Shown here one piece after another: positions 25,992 through 34,834 of a DNA stretch of 64,000 bases (position 1 is its first letter; each line of letters opens with the position of its first letter). A program made the translations under genes and the position numbers. The stretch covers positions 434,001-498,000 of the forward strand of contig CAVSWD010000008.1 in assembly GCA_963731615.1 (NCBI GenBank), given 5' to 3'. This DNA is from Gaiellasilicea sp963731615 (GTDB lineage: Bacteria; Actinomycetota; Thermoleophilia; Gaiellales; Gaiellaceae). The notes beneath the pieces are model-generated. The model saw only the letters and a list, made by a program, of their open reading frames with translations. It ran no database searches and was not told the DNA's origin.

Positions 25992-26192
25992 GACGAGGAG
26001 AAACAGTGCCGCGACGGTGAGCGTCGAGTCGCCCACTTGCACCGTCAACTGCAGCACCAGGAACGCGGCCGCCACATGCACCAGCGTCCGGCCGAGCCGC
26101 TCGGGCGCGAGCCAGGGAAACCTCGCATGAATCCAGAGTGCCAACAGCGCAGCGCCGACCGCGAGCGCGAGCACGAACGTGCCGTTCGACAT
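25911..26192 (-). CDS. Small membrane protein, three predicted helices
   Basis: ATG 26192 has GGAGGAAGGGA upstream. The 93-residue product begins MSNGTFVLALAVGAALLALW and continues LVHVAAAFLVLQLTV and LTVAALFLLVLPALVYAQL, giving three hydrophobic helices. No family recognised. Its 3' end overlaps the convergent DUF192 gene by 81 bases. Confidence 0.6.
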   Translation of the reverse strand: MSNGTFVLALAVGAALLALWIHARFPWLAPERLGRTLVHVAAAFLVLQLTVQVGDSTLTVAALFLLVLPALVYAQLCMLWVVRLAQTALGASR

Positions 26193-26390
26193 TCCCTTCC
26201 TCCGCGAGCGCCGCCTTGGTTGGGTGAAAGGAGGACACGGGGCCGCCGCAGAGCCCCGCCCGTTCTCCGTGAAGCTCCTGAGCCCACCGCAGGAGGCCCG
26301 TGAAGCTCGTTGACGTGCTTGGGACACCATGCATCACCCGCACGGGTTGACTCATCACCCAGGAGGTGGTTCACCGCGGAGCTTGACGGA

Positions 26391-27190
26391 CTAGCCGCCG
26401 GGGCCCGTGAGCTCCCAGGTGATCACGAGTGTCAGGGCCGCGCCCGCCAGGCAGACGCTCGCCAGGACGATCCGCTCATTCGCGCCGATCACCGGCACGA
26501 ACACCTGCGGCCAGCGCTGAACCAGGCGGGGAGCGGCCGCGACGAGGCCGAGCGACAGGCCGAAGGCCGCCGCGAGCCCGAACGCCAGGTACAGGAACGC
26601 TGCGGAACCGCTCGCGGGAGGCGAGGAGACGACTGGAGAAAATTGCGCCGCGAGGACTCCCTGCGCGACTTGCGGCCGATCGGCGGGCTCCTGAAGGGCA
26701 ACGGGCCTCGAGAGCACTCGTTTCGGCGTCTGCTTGGGCTTCTGTACCGCGTTCAGCCGCAGCTTTGGCCGCAACTTCGGCTTCGGCTTCACGCTCGGCT
26801 TCGCCCGTGCCTGCGGCTGCTCGGTCGCAGCCGGGACGACCTCGACCCGACGTTCGGGTTCGGGCTCCGCGGAGCGCCGTACGCGCCCCGGACCGGAACG
26901 GCTCTGCGGGCCGGCGCCGCCCGCGGATTGGCGACCTTCACCTTGGCGACCTTCGCCTTGGCAACGGGGGCCGCCGGGGCAAGACGGACGAGCGGTGGCA
27001 CCTGGAGCGTGACCGACTCCTCCGGATCCTCGGTCGTGACGACCGGGTCCTCGACAGGATCCGGGGCCGGGGTGGTGACGACCGGTGTCGTGTCGGGCGG
27101 GTCTTCACTCACGCCGCCGGCTGCGATCGACGGGACGAAGAGCGCGACGGCGGCCAGAGCGACCAATAATGCACGGAAGATGGGCGACAT
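26391..27190 (-). pseudogene. Exported/membrane low-complexity protein, one frame break
   Basis: ATG 27190 begins with a signal peptide MSPIFRALLVALAAVALFVP. A Pro/Thr/Asp-rich stretch and a Lys/Ala/Val segment follow. Near 26880 the frame shifts, after which AEPEPERRVEVVPAATEQPQ, a basic PKPKLRPKLRLNAV stretch and two membrane helices (AFGLAAAFGLSLGLVAA and LASVCLAGAALTLVITW) follow to TAG 26391. The span is 3n+2, consistent with one missing base. Taken separately the pieces are 26789-27190 and 26391-26792. Function unknown. Confidence 0.55.
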
Positions 27191-27403
27191 CGTTCGAGGC
27201 TGCCGACGCTAGCACCCGTCCTCGGCGGTAATCGAGGCCGCTCGAACGCCGAAGTCGCTCTCAGCGCGAAGTTTGTGCGCCCCGCATTCCCCCCAGGCGG
27301 GGGATGGGTGGTGATCCGGCCGTTGACGACGGTCTACCGTACCGAGGCGCTTCGGCTGGGATGTCGCCACAGCCTGAAGCGTGATGCCGCAGGAGTTGAC
27401 CAG

Positions 27404-28918
27404 ATGAGCTCCAAACCAGCTGTTGGAAGGCTCGCGCCCGCACGATCGGCGCCCGTGCCCCTGCAGTTGCAGCGATCGTGGGTGCGTCGATCGGCCCTCC
27501 TGCAGGCGCTGGAGCGCGAGGCACTGCTGGTGCCGCTCGTGCTTGCCTACGCCGTCGTCGTCCTGCTGGCGCTCCCGCAGGAGCTCGTCCAGGACAGTTG
27601 GCTGACACTGGTCAGCGGTCGCGAGGTCGCCGAGAACGGGATCCCCCGCACGGACACCTTGACCGTGTGGACGAAGGGCGTGCCGTGGGTCGACCAGCAG
27701 TGGCTGGCCCAGCTCACTTTCTACGGCGTGCACGCACTGGGCGGGCTGAAGCTCGTGCTCCTTTTCCATGCGGCCGTTGTCGTCGGGACGCTGGCCCTTG
27801 GCGTCGCCGCCGCCCGATCGCTCGGCGCGTCGGTGCGCAGCGTCTGGCTCGTCTCCGGGGTCTGCATGCTGCTGGCGCCGTGGGCGCTGCAGCTGCGGAG
27901 CCAGACGCTCGCGCTGCCGCTCTTCGTCGCCGTCCTCTGGCTGCTCGCCGCCGACAGCCGAGCATCGTCGCGGCGCGTGCTCCTCGTTCTGCCCCTCCTC
28001 GCTCTGTGGGCGAACGTCCACGGCACTGTCGTCCTCGGCTGCGTTCTCGTCATCCTGCGCGGAGTCAGCCTGGCGTTCTCGAAGCAGAGAGGAGCGAAAC
28101 CGAGGTCGGGAGCGCTGATCTGCCTTCCTGTCCTGGCGCTCTTCGCGTCGCCGTACGCGACCGACCTGGCCGGCTACTACCGAACGATGCTCGTCAGCCC
28201 GATGCTGCGGACGTTCGTGGACGAGTGGGGGCCGAGCACCCCCTCCTCGCGGACGGCCCTTTTCTACCTCGCCGCAAGCGTGACGGTCGCCTTGGGCTTG
28301 CGGCACCGCCGGCGACTGACGGCATTCGAGCAGCTTGCGCTGCTGCTGACGCTCGTTGCCGGCGTGACTGCGATCCGGAGCATCGTCTGGTTCGGGCTCG
28401 CCGCCATCGTTCTCGTACCCACTCTGGTCGACGGAGCGCTGCCGCACTCGCCGTCGCTGCGGCGGCGGCGGGGTCGTGCCGCCCTCGCGGTCGCCTGCGG
28501 CGCCGCGCTGCTGGCTTCGTTCGCCACGGTCGCAACGCGTCCCGAACGCTGGTTCACGAGCGCCTGGCCGCAGACGGGCGGCACGACGCTCGCGGGCCTG
28601 ATCGCTGAACGTCCGAGCGCGACCGTACTCGCCGACGACCGCTACGCGGACTGGCTGCTCTGGACCTACCCGCAGCTGATCGGGCGCGTCGCCTACGACG
28701 TGCGTTTCGAGCTGTTCACAGTCGACCAGCTGAATGCGCTCGTGACCTACCGCAATGCTGCGACCGTCAACTCGGGCAGCGCCGCCGACGCCTTTCCGAT
28801 CGTGGTCTTCGATCCGCGAGCCCAGCTGCTGCGGTACACGAGCTCGATCGAGGGAAACGGCTTCGTCATCGTCCACGACGAGCCCGAGCTGACGGTCGCG
28901 GTTCGCCGGCATCGCTGA
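27404..28918 (+). CDS. Multipass membrane protein, glycosyltransferase-39-like
   Basis: ATG 27404 follows AGGAG by eight bases; the frame is open to 27275 but the extra part is not protein-like. The 504-residue product has about ten membrane helices, an early lumenal-type loop with QDSWLTLVSGREVAENGIPR and GVPWVDQQWLAQLTFYGVH, and a C-terminal soluble part (TVLADDRYADWLLWTYPQLI). The layout resembles PMT/GT39-like polyprenyl-linked sugar transferases or their inactive relatives. The DxD-like catalytic pair is not obvious, so the activity is uncertain. It is a single gene. Confidence 0.65.
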   Translation: MSSKPAVGRLAPARSAPVPLQLQRSWVRRSALLQALEREALLVPLVLAYAVVVLLALPQELVQDSWLTLVSGREVAENGIPRTDTLTVWTKGVPWVDQQWLAQLTFYGVHALGGLKLVLLFHAAVVVGTLALGVAAARSLGASVRSVWLVSGVCMLLAPWALQLRSQTLALPLFVAVLWLLAADSRASSRRVLLVLPLLALWANVHGTVVLGCVLVILRGVSLAFSKQRGAKPRSGALICLPVLALFASPYATDLAGYYRTMLVSPMLRTFVDEWGPSTPSSRTALFYLAASVTVALGLRHRRRLTAFEQLALLLTLVAGVTAIRSIVWFGLAAIVLVPTLVDGALPHSPSLRRRRGRAALAVACGAALLASFATVATRPERWFTSAWPQTGGTTLAGLIAERPSATVLADDRYADWLLWTYPQLIGRVAYDVRFELFTVDQLNALVTYRNAATVNSGSAADAFPIVVFDPRAQLLRYTSSIEGNGFVIVHDEPELTVAVRRHR

Positions 28919-28982
28919 GAGGCAGCTTGCAGGCAGGTCCCGGGACTTGGCAGACTCCTCAGACCGAAACGAGGGAGGGCTC

Positions 28983-29309
28983 ATGCCGTTGTATCTGTCG
29001 AAATTCAATTACACGCCCGAGACCTGGGCCAGGTTGATCGGCAACCCGGAGGACCGCCGCAAGGCCGCGGAGTCGTACATACAGTCGGTCGGCGGGAAGC
29101 TGCACGGGTTCTGGTACGGCTTCGGCGCACACGACGGGTACACCCTCTGGGAGGCTCCCGACAACGTGTCGATGGCCGCCGTTGCGCTGGCGATCGGCAG
29201 CGGCGGTGCAATCAACTCGCTCGAGACGACAGTTCTCATGACCGTCGAAGAGACGATGGCCGCCCTGCAGCAGGCCGGGAAGGTCCAGTACCAACTGCCC
29301 GGCGCGTAG
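28983..29309 (+). CDS. GYD-domain protein
   Basis: ATG 28983 after GAGGGAGGG starts MPLYLSKFNYTPETWARLIG. The 108 residues match the GYD family (KLHGFWYGFGAHDGYTLWEA, then VALAIGSGGAINSLETTVLM), small ferredoxin-like-fold cytosolic proteins of unknown function. It is followed after 16 bp by a tRNA gene on the opposite strand. Confidence 0.85.
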   Translation: MPLYLSKFNYTPETWARLIGNPEDRRKAAESYIQSVGGKLHGFWYGFGAHDGYTLWEAPDNVSMAAVALAIGSGGAINSLETTVLMTVEETMAALQQAGKVQYQLPGA

Positions 29310-29325
29310 CGCTGGGCGTTCCGAA

Positions 29326-29398
29326 TGGGCCCGCCTGGATTCGAACCAGGGCGCGACGGATTATGAGTCCGCTGCTCTGACCGCTGAGCTACGGGCCC
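29326..29398 (-). tRNA. tRNA with anticodon CAU (Met, or Ile2)
   Basis: The minus strand folds as a standard 73-nt tRNA: acceptor GGGCCCG/CGGGCCC, D-arm GCTC/GAGC, anticodon loop CTCATAA on stem GCGGA/TCCGT, T-arm CCTGG-TTCGAAT-CCAGG, discriminator A. CCA is not encoded. A CAU anticodon means elongator Met or, if lysidine-modified, Ile for AUA codons; it is not the initiator type because the first pair is G-C. Confidence 0.95.
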
Positions 29399-29461
29399 GC
29401 GCACGGCGAGCGTAGCGTCACCGTCGGTTCCCGTAACGCCTCCGGGCGAGCTGCTGTCACA

Positions 29462-30016
29462 ATGACGCTCGTGAAGGCCTATCAGCAGGAGACGCAGCTG
29501 CGCACAGCGGGTGGGCTCTCGATCAAGGACATCACCGACGAGGTGCAGGAAGCCGTCGTCGCGAGCGGGATCAAGAACGGGATCTGCTCCGTCTATTCGC
29601 CGCACACGACCTGCTCGGTCCGCGTGAACGAGTTCGAGACCGGCTTTCTCGAGGACTTCGCGCTGATGCTGAAACGACTCGTTCCGAGGGACAACTACTA
29701 CGCCCACGACGACTGGGACCGCCGCACCGAGAACGTCTGCCCTGAGGACATGGACTTCGGCAACGGCCACTCCCACTGCATGTCGATGCTGCTCGGCCCG
29801 GCCGGCGAGTCGATTCCGGTTCGCGACGGCGAGCTCTGCCTCGGCACCTGGCAGCGCGTGCTCTTCCTCGAGCTCGACCGCGAGCGCGACCGCCGCTGGC
29901 TCGTGCAAGTCGTCGGCGTCGATTGCCCGCAGCATCGAAATCTGCGACTGCAGATTCCGGATGCGCGAAGACCCCTGAAGTGTCGCTTCGCTCCGGCGAG
30001 CCACAAACGTCGGTGA
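29462..30016 (+). CDS. YjbQ/UPF0047 family protein
   Basis: The 184-residue protein contains the UPF0047 core: IKNGICSVYSPHTTCSVRVN, the central NGHSHCMSMLLGPAGESIPV, and ELCLGTWQRVLFLELD. His residues of SPHTT and NGHSH are the conserved polar site. E. coli YjbQ has weak thiamine-phosphate synthase activity; the physiological role is open. The family is usually about 140 residues; here 40 basic residues follow DRRWLVQVVG, probably an extended C-terminus or one more indel. Convergent with the SDR gene, four bases between stops. Confidence 0.85.
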   Translation: MTLVKAYQQETQLRTAGGLSIKDITDEVQEAVVASGIKNGICSVYSPHTTCSVRVNEFETGFLEDFALMLKRLVPRDNYYAHDDWDRRTENVCPEDMDFGNGHSHCMSMLLGPAGESIPVRDGELCLGTWQRVLFLELDRERDRRWLVQVVGVDCPQHRNLRLQIPDARRPLKCRFAPASHKRR

Positions 30017-30020
30017 AAAC

Positions 30021-30791
30021 CTACTCCGGCGTCACGTAGGCGGCGGTGAGGCCGCCGTCGACGAGGAAGGTCGACGCGTTCACGTAGGACGACTCGTCGC
30101 TCGCCAGGAAGAGCGCGGCGTTGACGATCTCGCGCGGCTTCGCGAGCCGTCCCATCGGCCAATGGACGCGCCGCCGCTCGAGCGCCTCAGGGTTGTCGCC
30201 GAAGATGTTGAGCAGGAGCGGCGTCTCGACGGGGCCTGGGCAGAGCGCGTTCACGCGGATGCCCTGGCGGGCGAACTGCACCCCGAGCTCGCGCGACATC
30301 GAGAGCACCGCCCCCTTCGAGGCCGAGTAGGAGATCTGAGAGGTGGCAGCGCCGAGGATGGCGACGAAGCTCGCGACGTTGATCACCGAGCCGCCGCCTC
30401 GCGCCAGCAGGTGCGGGATCCCGTGCTTGCAGCAGAGGAAGACGCCGCGCGTGTTCACCTCCTGCACGCGATCCCACGCTTCGACCGACGTGTCTAGCGC
30501 CGACGCGTCGTCGTCGGGCGAGATTCCGGCGTTGTTGTAAAGGACGTCGATGCCGCCGTAGCGCTCCGCCGTAGCGTTCAGCATCGCCTCGACGTCGGCC
30601 TCCTCCGCGACGTTGGCTGCGAATGCGAAGGCGTCGCCCGAGCAGAGGTCGACGGTCTCCTCGGCCGCGTCCAGGTTCAGATCGGCCGCGCAGACTCTGG
30701 CGCCCTCCGCAGTGAAGACGATCGCCGCCTCGCGACCCATTCCGCCGCCGGCGCCAGTGATCACGCAGACCTTTCCTTCCAACCTCGCCAT
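30021..30791 (-). CDS. Short-chain dehydrogenase/reductase
   Basis: The 256-residue SDR has the nucleotide-binding TGAGGGMG at 12-19, NNAG at 86-89, and catalytic Ser141, Tyr155 and Lys159 (ISYSASKG). A basic/acidic pattern at the end of beta-2 (AADLNL) suggests NAD(H) preference. ATG 30791 overlaps the aldehyde dehydrogenase stop (TGATG), so the two are co-translated. In this catabolic setting it may oxidise a hydroxy or amino-alcohol intermediate, such as 4-hydroxybutyrate; the substrate is not certain. Confidence 0.88.
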   Translation of the reverse strand: MARLEGKVCVITGAGGGMGREAAIVFTAEGARVCAADLNLDAAEETVDLCSGDAFAFAANVAEEADVEAMLNATAERYGGIDVLYNNAGISPDDDASALDTSVEAWDRVQEVNTRGVFLCCKHGIPHLLARGGGSVINVASFVAILGAATSQISYSASKGAVLSMSRELGVQFARQGIRVNALCPGPVETPLLLNIFGDNPEALERRRVHWPMGRLAKPREIVNAALFLASDESSYVNASTFLVDGGLTAAYVTPE

Positions 30792-32140
30792 CAGCCCTCC
30801 GTCGACAGGAACACATTCTTGACGTCGGAGTAGCCGTCGAGCGCGTGCATGCCGAGCTCGCGGCCGAAGCCCGACTGCTTCATGCCGCCGAACGGCGTCG
30901 AGACGCGCACAGAGCTGTTCGAGTTCACGCTCAGAACGCCGGCCTCCACCCCCCTCGCGACCCGCAGCGCCTTGGCCCCGTCGCGTGTCCAGATCGAGCC
31001 GGAGAGCCCGTACGGCGTGTCGTTCGCCAGGCTGATCGCCTCCGCCTCGTCGGTGAAGGGAATCACGGCAGCGACCGGACCGAAGACCTCTTCGCGCGCG
31101 ATCCGATCGCTGTTCGCCGCCTCGACGAGCGTGCACGGGAACCAGAAGCCGGCGCCCGCCGGCGCCTCGCCCCGAAAGAGCGGCTCGCCCTCCACGAACG
31201 ACGCAACAGTCTCGCGGTGCGCCGCCGAGATCAGCGGGCCCATCTCGGTCGCGTCGTCCTCCGGATCGCCGACCTTGACCGCGCGCGTTGCCTCGACCAG
31301 CAGCTCGACGAAGCGGTCGTAGACGCTTCGCTCGACGAGGATGCGCGAGCGCGCACAGCAGTCCTGGCCGGCGTTGTCGAAGACCGCGTACGGCGCTGCT
31401 GCCGCCGCTCGCTCGAGATCCGCGTCCGCAAAGACGACGTTGGCCGACTTGCCGCCCAGCTCGAGCGTGACGCGCTTGATCGTCGCCGCGGCGCCCGCCA
31501 TCACCGTCCGCCCCACTTCGGTCGAGCCGGTGAAGCCGATCTTCGCCACGTCGGGGTGCTCGACGAGGCGCGAGCCCACGACCGAGCCCTTGCCGACGAG
31601 CACGTTCATGACGCCCTCGGGGATGCCGGCCTCGAGCGCGAGCTCGGCGAGCCGGAGTGCGGAGAGCGGCGTCAGCTCGGCCGGCTTCAGCACCACCGTG
31701 TTGCCGGTCGCGAGTGCCGGCCCGAGCTTCCACGACGCGATGTTGAGCGGGAAGTTCCAGGGCACGATCAGGCCGACGACGCCGAGCGGCTCGCGGAACG
31801 TGACGTCCACGCCGCCCGCGACCGGGATCGACTCGCCGTAGTACTTGTCGACCGCACCTGCGTAGAAGTGGAAGACCTGCGCGACCATGCCGATCTCGGC
31901 GCGGGCACCGGCGATCGGCTTGCCGACGTTGCGCGACTCGATTCGCGCCAGCTCCTCCCCGTGCTCCTCGACGAGCGTGGCGAGCCGGCGCAGCAGCCGC
32001 GCACGGTCGGCGGGCGCGACGGCCCGCCAGGCCGGTAACGCCGCCTTCGCGCGCGCGACCGCGGCATCGGTCTCCTCGACGCCGGCCTGCTCGAGCTCGG
32101 CGAGCGGCTCTTCGGTCGCCGGGTTGATCACGGTCAGCAC
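30791..32140 (-). CDS. Aldehyde dehydrogenase, PuuC/GabD-like role likely
   Basis: The 449-residue NAD(P)-dependent aldehyde dehydrogenase shows PWNFPLNIASWKLGPALATG, GSTEVG, the general base Glu227 in LELGGKS and the nucleophile Cys261 in NAGQDC. Its relatives oxidise gamma-glutamyl-gamma-aminobutyraldehyde, betaine aldehyde or similar. With a glutamine-synthetase-like ligase, a PuuD-like hydrolase and an APC permease nearby, a polyamine (Puu-type) or aminoaldehyde oxidation role is a reasonable inference. Confidence 0.88.
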   Translation of the reverse strand: MLTVINPATEEPLAELEQAGVEETDAAVARAKAALPAWRAVAPADRARLLRRLATLVEEHGEELARIESRNVGKPIAGARAEIGMVAQVFHFYAGAVDKYYGESIPVAGGVDVTFREPLGVVGLIVPWNFPLNIASWKLGPALATGNTVVLKPAELTPLSALRLAELALEAGIPEGVMNVLVGKGSVVGSRLVEHPDVAKIGFTGSTEVGRTVMAGAAATIKRVTLELGGKSANVVFADADLERAAAAAPYAVFDNAGQDCCARSRILVERSVYDRFVELLVEATRAVKVGDPEDDATEMGPLISAAHRETVASFVEGEPLFRGEAPAGAGFWFPCTLVEAANSDRIAREEVFGPVAAVIPFTDEAEAISLANDTPYGLSGSIWTRDGAKALRVARGVEAGVLSVNSNSSVRVSTPFGGMKQSGFGRELGMHALDGYSDVKNVFLSTEG

Positions 32141-32196
32141 GCAGCTATTTGAACACGCGGCTCAAGCGGCCGCCCGGAGACGCCGATGAAGAGTCG

Positions 32197-32661
32197 ATGG
32201 CAGCGGCTCCTGACGTGGCTCAGCGCGCGGTGGCGGAGCTCGGACTCCACTACCGCGCGCGGGCACGCGCCGTCTCACGTTTCGGCGTGGTCACCGGCGC
32301 CGCGGCCGGCCTCTTCGTCGGCGCGGTTCCGCTGACCCCGCTCCGCTTTGCCTGGCCGATCCCGAGCGAGTACGGCTTCGCAACGATCCTCGCCGGGCTC
32401 GGTATCGGCGTCCTCGTCGGCTACGTGATCGGCGACGCGCGGGCGCAGGTCTACAGGCGAATGGCCGAGCAGGCGCGGCTCCAGCTCCGGCTCGAGCAGC
32501 GGATCTCGGCGAACGACGCCCGGATCGCCGAGCTCGAGACCGAGTTGGAGGCGCGTTCCGTACCGGCACCGGAGCCGGTTCCGGCCGAGTCGCCGCGGCC
32601 CGAGCGCAACGTGCCGCACCTGACGGTGGCGCCCCCGCTGCTGCCGCCGGTATCCGGCTAA
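32197..32661 (+). CDS. Membrane protein with two helices and a coiled coil
   Basis: ATG 32197 with CGGAGA upstream was preferred over TTG 32149. The 154-residue product has a helical start, two membrane segments (FGVVTGAAAGLFVGAVPL and YGFATILAGLGIGVLVGYVI) and a coiled coil (RRMAEQARLQLRLEQRISAN) with a Pro-rich end. No family recognised. It lies on the opposite strand inside the catabolic cluster and its stop overlaps that of the PuuD-like gene by 4 bases. Confidence 0.65.
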   Translation: MAAAPDVAQRAVAELGLHYRARARAVSRFGVVTGAAAGLFVGAVPLTPLRFAWPIPSEYGFATILAGLGIGVLVGYVIGDARAQVYRRMAEQARLQLRLEQRISANDARIAELETELEARSVPAPEPVPAESPRPERNVPHLTVAPPLLPPVSG

Positions 32662-33395
32662 CTCTTCGCGGCGCGATAGGCGCGCGCTTCGTCGACGAGC
32701 GCCCGGAAGAGCGCCGCGTCCTCACCTTCCTCCGGATGCCAGAGAACCCCGACGGCGAACCGCTTCGAGGGATCCTCGAGCGCCTCCAGCGTGCCGTCCT
32801 CGGCCCACGCCGTCTCGACCAGACCGTCGCCGACGCGGCCGAAGCCCTGGTGGTGATGGGATTTCACCGGCGCACGCTCGCCGAGCAGAGCCCCGAGCTT
32901 CGTCTCTGCCTTCACCTCGACCTCGTGGTCGGCGAAGACGCCGCCGGTGAACTTATGTAGGTGTTTGTGCTTCTCGTCGACGACTTCGGGCAGGTGCTGG
33001 ACGAGATCGCCGCCGCGGGCGACGTTCAGGACCTGCGAGCCGCGACAGACGGCGAGCACGGGCATGTCGCGCTCCAACGCCGCCGTCAGGAGGGCGAGCT
33101 CGCCCCGATCGCGCTCCGGCCGCACCCCGTTCGTCTCGGGATGCTGGTCGTGCCCGTACCTGGACGGATCGATGTCGGAGCCGCCTGAGAAGAGAATCCC
33201 GTCCAGAGCAGCCAGCGTCTCCTCGATCGCGTCCTCGCTGGGCGGCACGAGCAGCGCCCGGCCCCCGGCCCGCTCGATCGCGTTGACGTACGCAAGCGGG
33301 ATCACCGCGGCGGGCACGTCCCAGACCCCCCAGCGGACGCTCGGCTCGGCGTAGGCGGTGATCCCGATCACGGGCCGCTTGTGTTGATTCAACAC
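32658..33395 (-). CDS. puuD: Gamma-glutamyl-GABA hydrolase-like class I amidotransferase (peptidase C26)
   Basis: The 245-residue protein has the class I glutamine amidotransferase triad: Cys117 in LAVCRGSQVLNV, His220 and Glu222 in LWHPEE. SGGSDIDPSRYG, PERDRGELAL and SHHHQGFGRVG match the gamma-glutamyl-gamma-aminobutyrate hydrolase (PuuD) group. It would release GABA and glutamate. It stands next to the GS-like ligase that would make the gamma-glutamyl adduct, six bases after its stop. Confidence 0.88.
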   Translation of the reverse strand: MLNQHKRPVIGITAYAEPSVRWGVWDVPAAVIPLAYVNAIERAGGRALLVPPSEDAIEETLAALDGILFSGGSDIDPSRYGHDQHPETNGVRPERDRGELALLTAALERDMPVLAVCRGSQVLNVARGGDLVQHLPEVVDEKHKHLHKFTGGVFADHEVEVKAETKLGALLGERAPVKSHHHQGFGRVGDGLVETAWAEDGTLEALEDPSKRFAVGVLWHPEEGEDAALFRALVDEARAYRAAKS

Positions 33396-33401
33396 AAAGT
33401 C

Positions 33402-34736
33402 CTAGCCCCGCTCGAAGAACCGTTCGCGCTCGTAGCAGGTGACCGTCCGGTCGAAGAGCTCCTGCTCTGTGCGCGCGTAGTTGAGGTAGTGGTCGACGAC
33501 CTCGTCGCCGAAGGCACCGCGAGCCATCGAGCCGCCCTCCAGCGCGGCGATCGCCTCGCGAAGCGAGTGCGGGAAGCGGTCGGCATCCGACTCGTAGGCA
33601 TTCCCCTCGAGCGGGGCGGGCAGCTCGAGCTCTTGCTCGATCCCGTGCAGGCCCGCTGCGATCAGGGCCGCGAAGGCGAGGTACGGATTCGCGTCCGCAC
33701 CCGGAATCCGCGTCTCCGTCCGCAGCGCGGCTCCGTGCCCGACGACCCGAAAGCCGCACGTGCGGTTGTCGTGACCCCACGCCAGCGTCGTCGGTGCCCA
33801 CGACCCGGCGGCGTAGCGCTTGTACGAGTTGACGTTCGGCGCCAGGAAGAGCGCGAGCTCCTTCAGGTTCGCGATCTGTCCGGCGAGCCAGCCCTTGAAC
33901 TCCGGCGTCTCACCCGCGAATGCACTTTCGTCCCCACGCCAGAGCGAGGAGTGGATGTGGCACGAGCTGCCGATCCAGCCGTGATCCGGCTTTGCCATGA
34001 AGGTGATCGAGCAGCCGTTCAGGTGCGCGATCTCCTTGGCGCCGTTCTTGTAGACGACGTGGTTGTCCGCCGTCGTCAGCGCGTCGGCGTAGCGGAAGTT
34101 GATCTCGTGCTGACCCGGCCACGCCTCGCCCTTGGAGGTCTCGACCTTCAGGCCGGCGGCCTGCATCCCGTTTCGGATCTGGCGCAGGAGCGGCTCGTCG
34201 TAGGTGGAGGCGAGGACGTGGTAGTCGAGGATGTACGGCACTGACGGCGTCAGGTCGCGATAGTGCTGCCGCTGCGCCTCCTCGTACGTCTGCTTGAGCA
34301 CGTAGAACTCGAGCTCCGAGCCGAGCATCGGCGTCAGGCCAAGCGCCTCGGCCCGGTCGACCTGCGCGCGCAGCACCTGCCGCGGCGACGGCGCAACGGG
34401 CGAGCCGTCTTGCCAGCCGACGTCGCAGAGGACGAGGGCGGTCGCCTCGAGCCACGGGATCCGCCTCAGCGTCGCGAGGTCGGGGACCATGACGAAGTCG
34501 CCGTAGCCGCGCTCCCAGCTCGCGAGCGCGTAGCCCGGCACCGGATCCATCTCCATCTCGAGCGCGAGCAGGTAGTTGCAGCCCTCGACCGCGTGCCCGG
34601 CCCCGATCTCGTCGACGAAGAACTCCCCGTGCAGGCGTTTCCCGAGCAGACGCCCCTGCATGTCGGTGAAGGCGACGACCACCGTGTCGACCGTCCCGGA
34701 CTCGACGTCGGCCCTCAGCTCGTCGAAGCTCAACAC
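33402..34736 (-). CDS. Glutamine synthetase-like gamma-glutamyl ligase (PuuA/GlnA3-type)
   Basis: GTG 34736 gives 444 residues (LSFDELRADVESGTVDTVVV). GS-type motifs are clear: SELEFYVLKQTYEEAQ, WPGQHEINFRYADAL, KPDHGWIGSSCHIHSSLW, NVNSYKRYAAGSWAPTTLAW, and ETRIPGADANPYLAFAALIA. Length and sequence differ from housekeeping GlnA, whose end is longer and more conserved, and match PuuA or GlnA3-type gamma-glutamylpolyamine synthetases. These attach glutamate to putrescine or other amines with ATP. It is divergent from the APC permease with 98 bp between starts. Confidence 0.85.
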   Translation of the reverse strand: MLSFDELRADVESGTVDTVVVAFTDMQGRLLGKRLHGEFFVDEIGAGHAVEGCNYLLALEMEMDPVPGYALASWERGYGDFVMVPDLATLRRIPWLEATALVLCDVGWQDGSPVAPSPRQVLRAQVDRAEALGLTPMLGSELEFYVLKQTYEEAQRQHYRDLTPSVPYILDYHVLASTYDEPLLRQIRNGMQAAGLKVETSKGEAWPGQHEINFRYADALTTADNHVVYKNGAKEIAHLNGCSITFMAKPDHGWIGSSCHIHSSLWRGDESAFAGETPEFKGWLAGQIANLKELALFLAPNVNSYKRYAAGSWAPTTLAWGHDNRTCGFRVVGHGAALRTETRIPGADANPYLAFAALIAAGLHGIEQELELPAPLEGNAYESDADRFPHSLREAIAALEGGSMARGAFGDEVVDHYLNYARTEQELFDRTVTCYERERFFERG

Positions 34737-34770
34737 GAGCGCGATCCTACTGCTCGTGCCGTCTCGCACG

Positions 34771-34802
34771 TTGACAACGCTCGTGACAGCGGCGCGTAAT
34801 AG
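34771..34802 (+). promoter_or_regulatory. Possible promoter of the APC permease gene
   Basis: TTGACA at 34771-34776 matches the -35 consensus; TAATAG at 34797-34802 is the best -10, but the 20-base spacer is longer than the usual 17. It lies between the divergent GS-like ligase and permease genes, 30 bp before the permease start. Confidence 0.35.
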
Positions 34803-34834
34803 CGCTGACACGACACCGAACGGTAGGAGGGCGG

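Noticed and set aside
26193..26390. Small gene between two minus-strand membrane genes
   Set aside because: No frame with start, ribosome binding site and protein-like composition; only a short direct repeat CGTGAAGCTC is visible.
28194..29008. Minus-strand Arg/Ala-rich frames across the membrane glycosyltransferase-like gene
   Set aside because: They lack any motif and mirror the codon pattern of the plus-strand gene.
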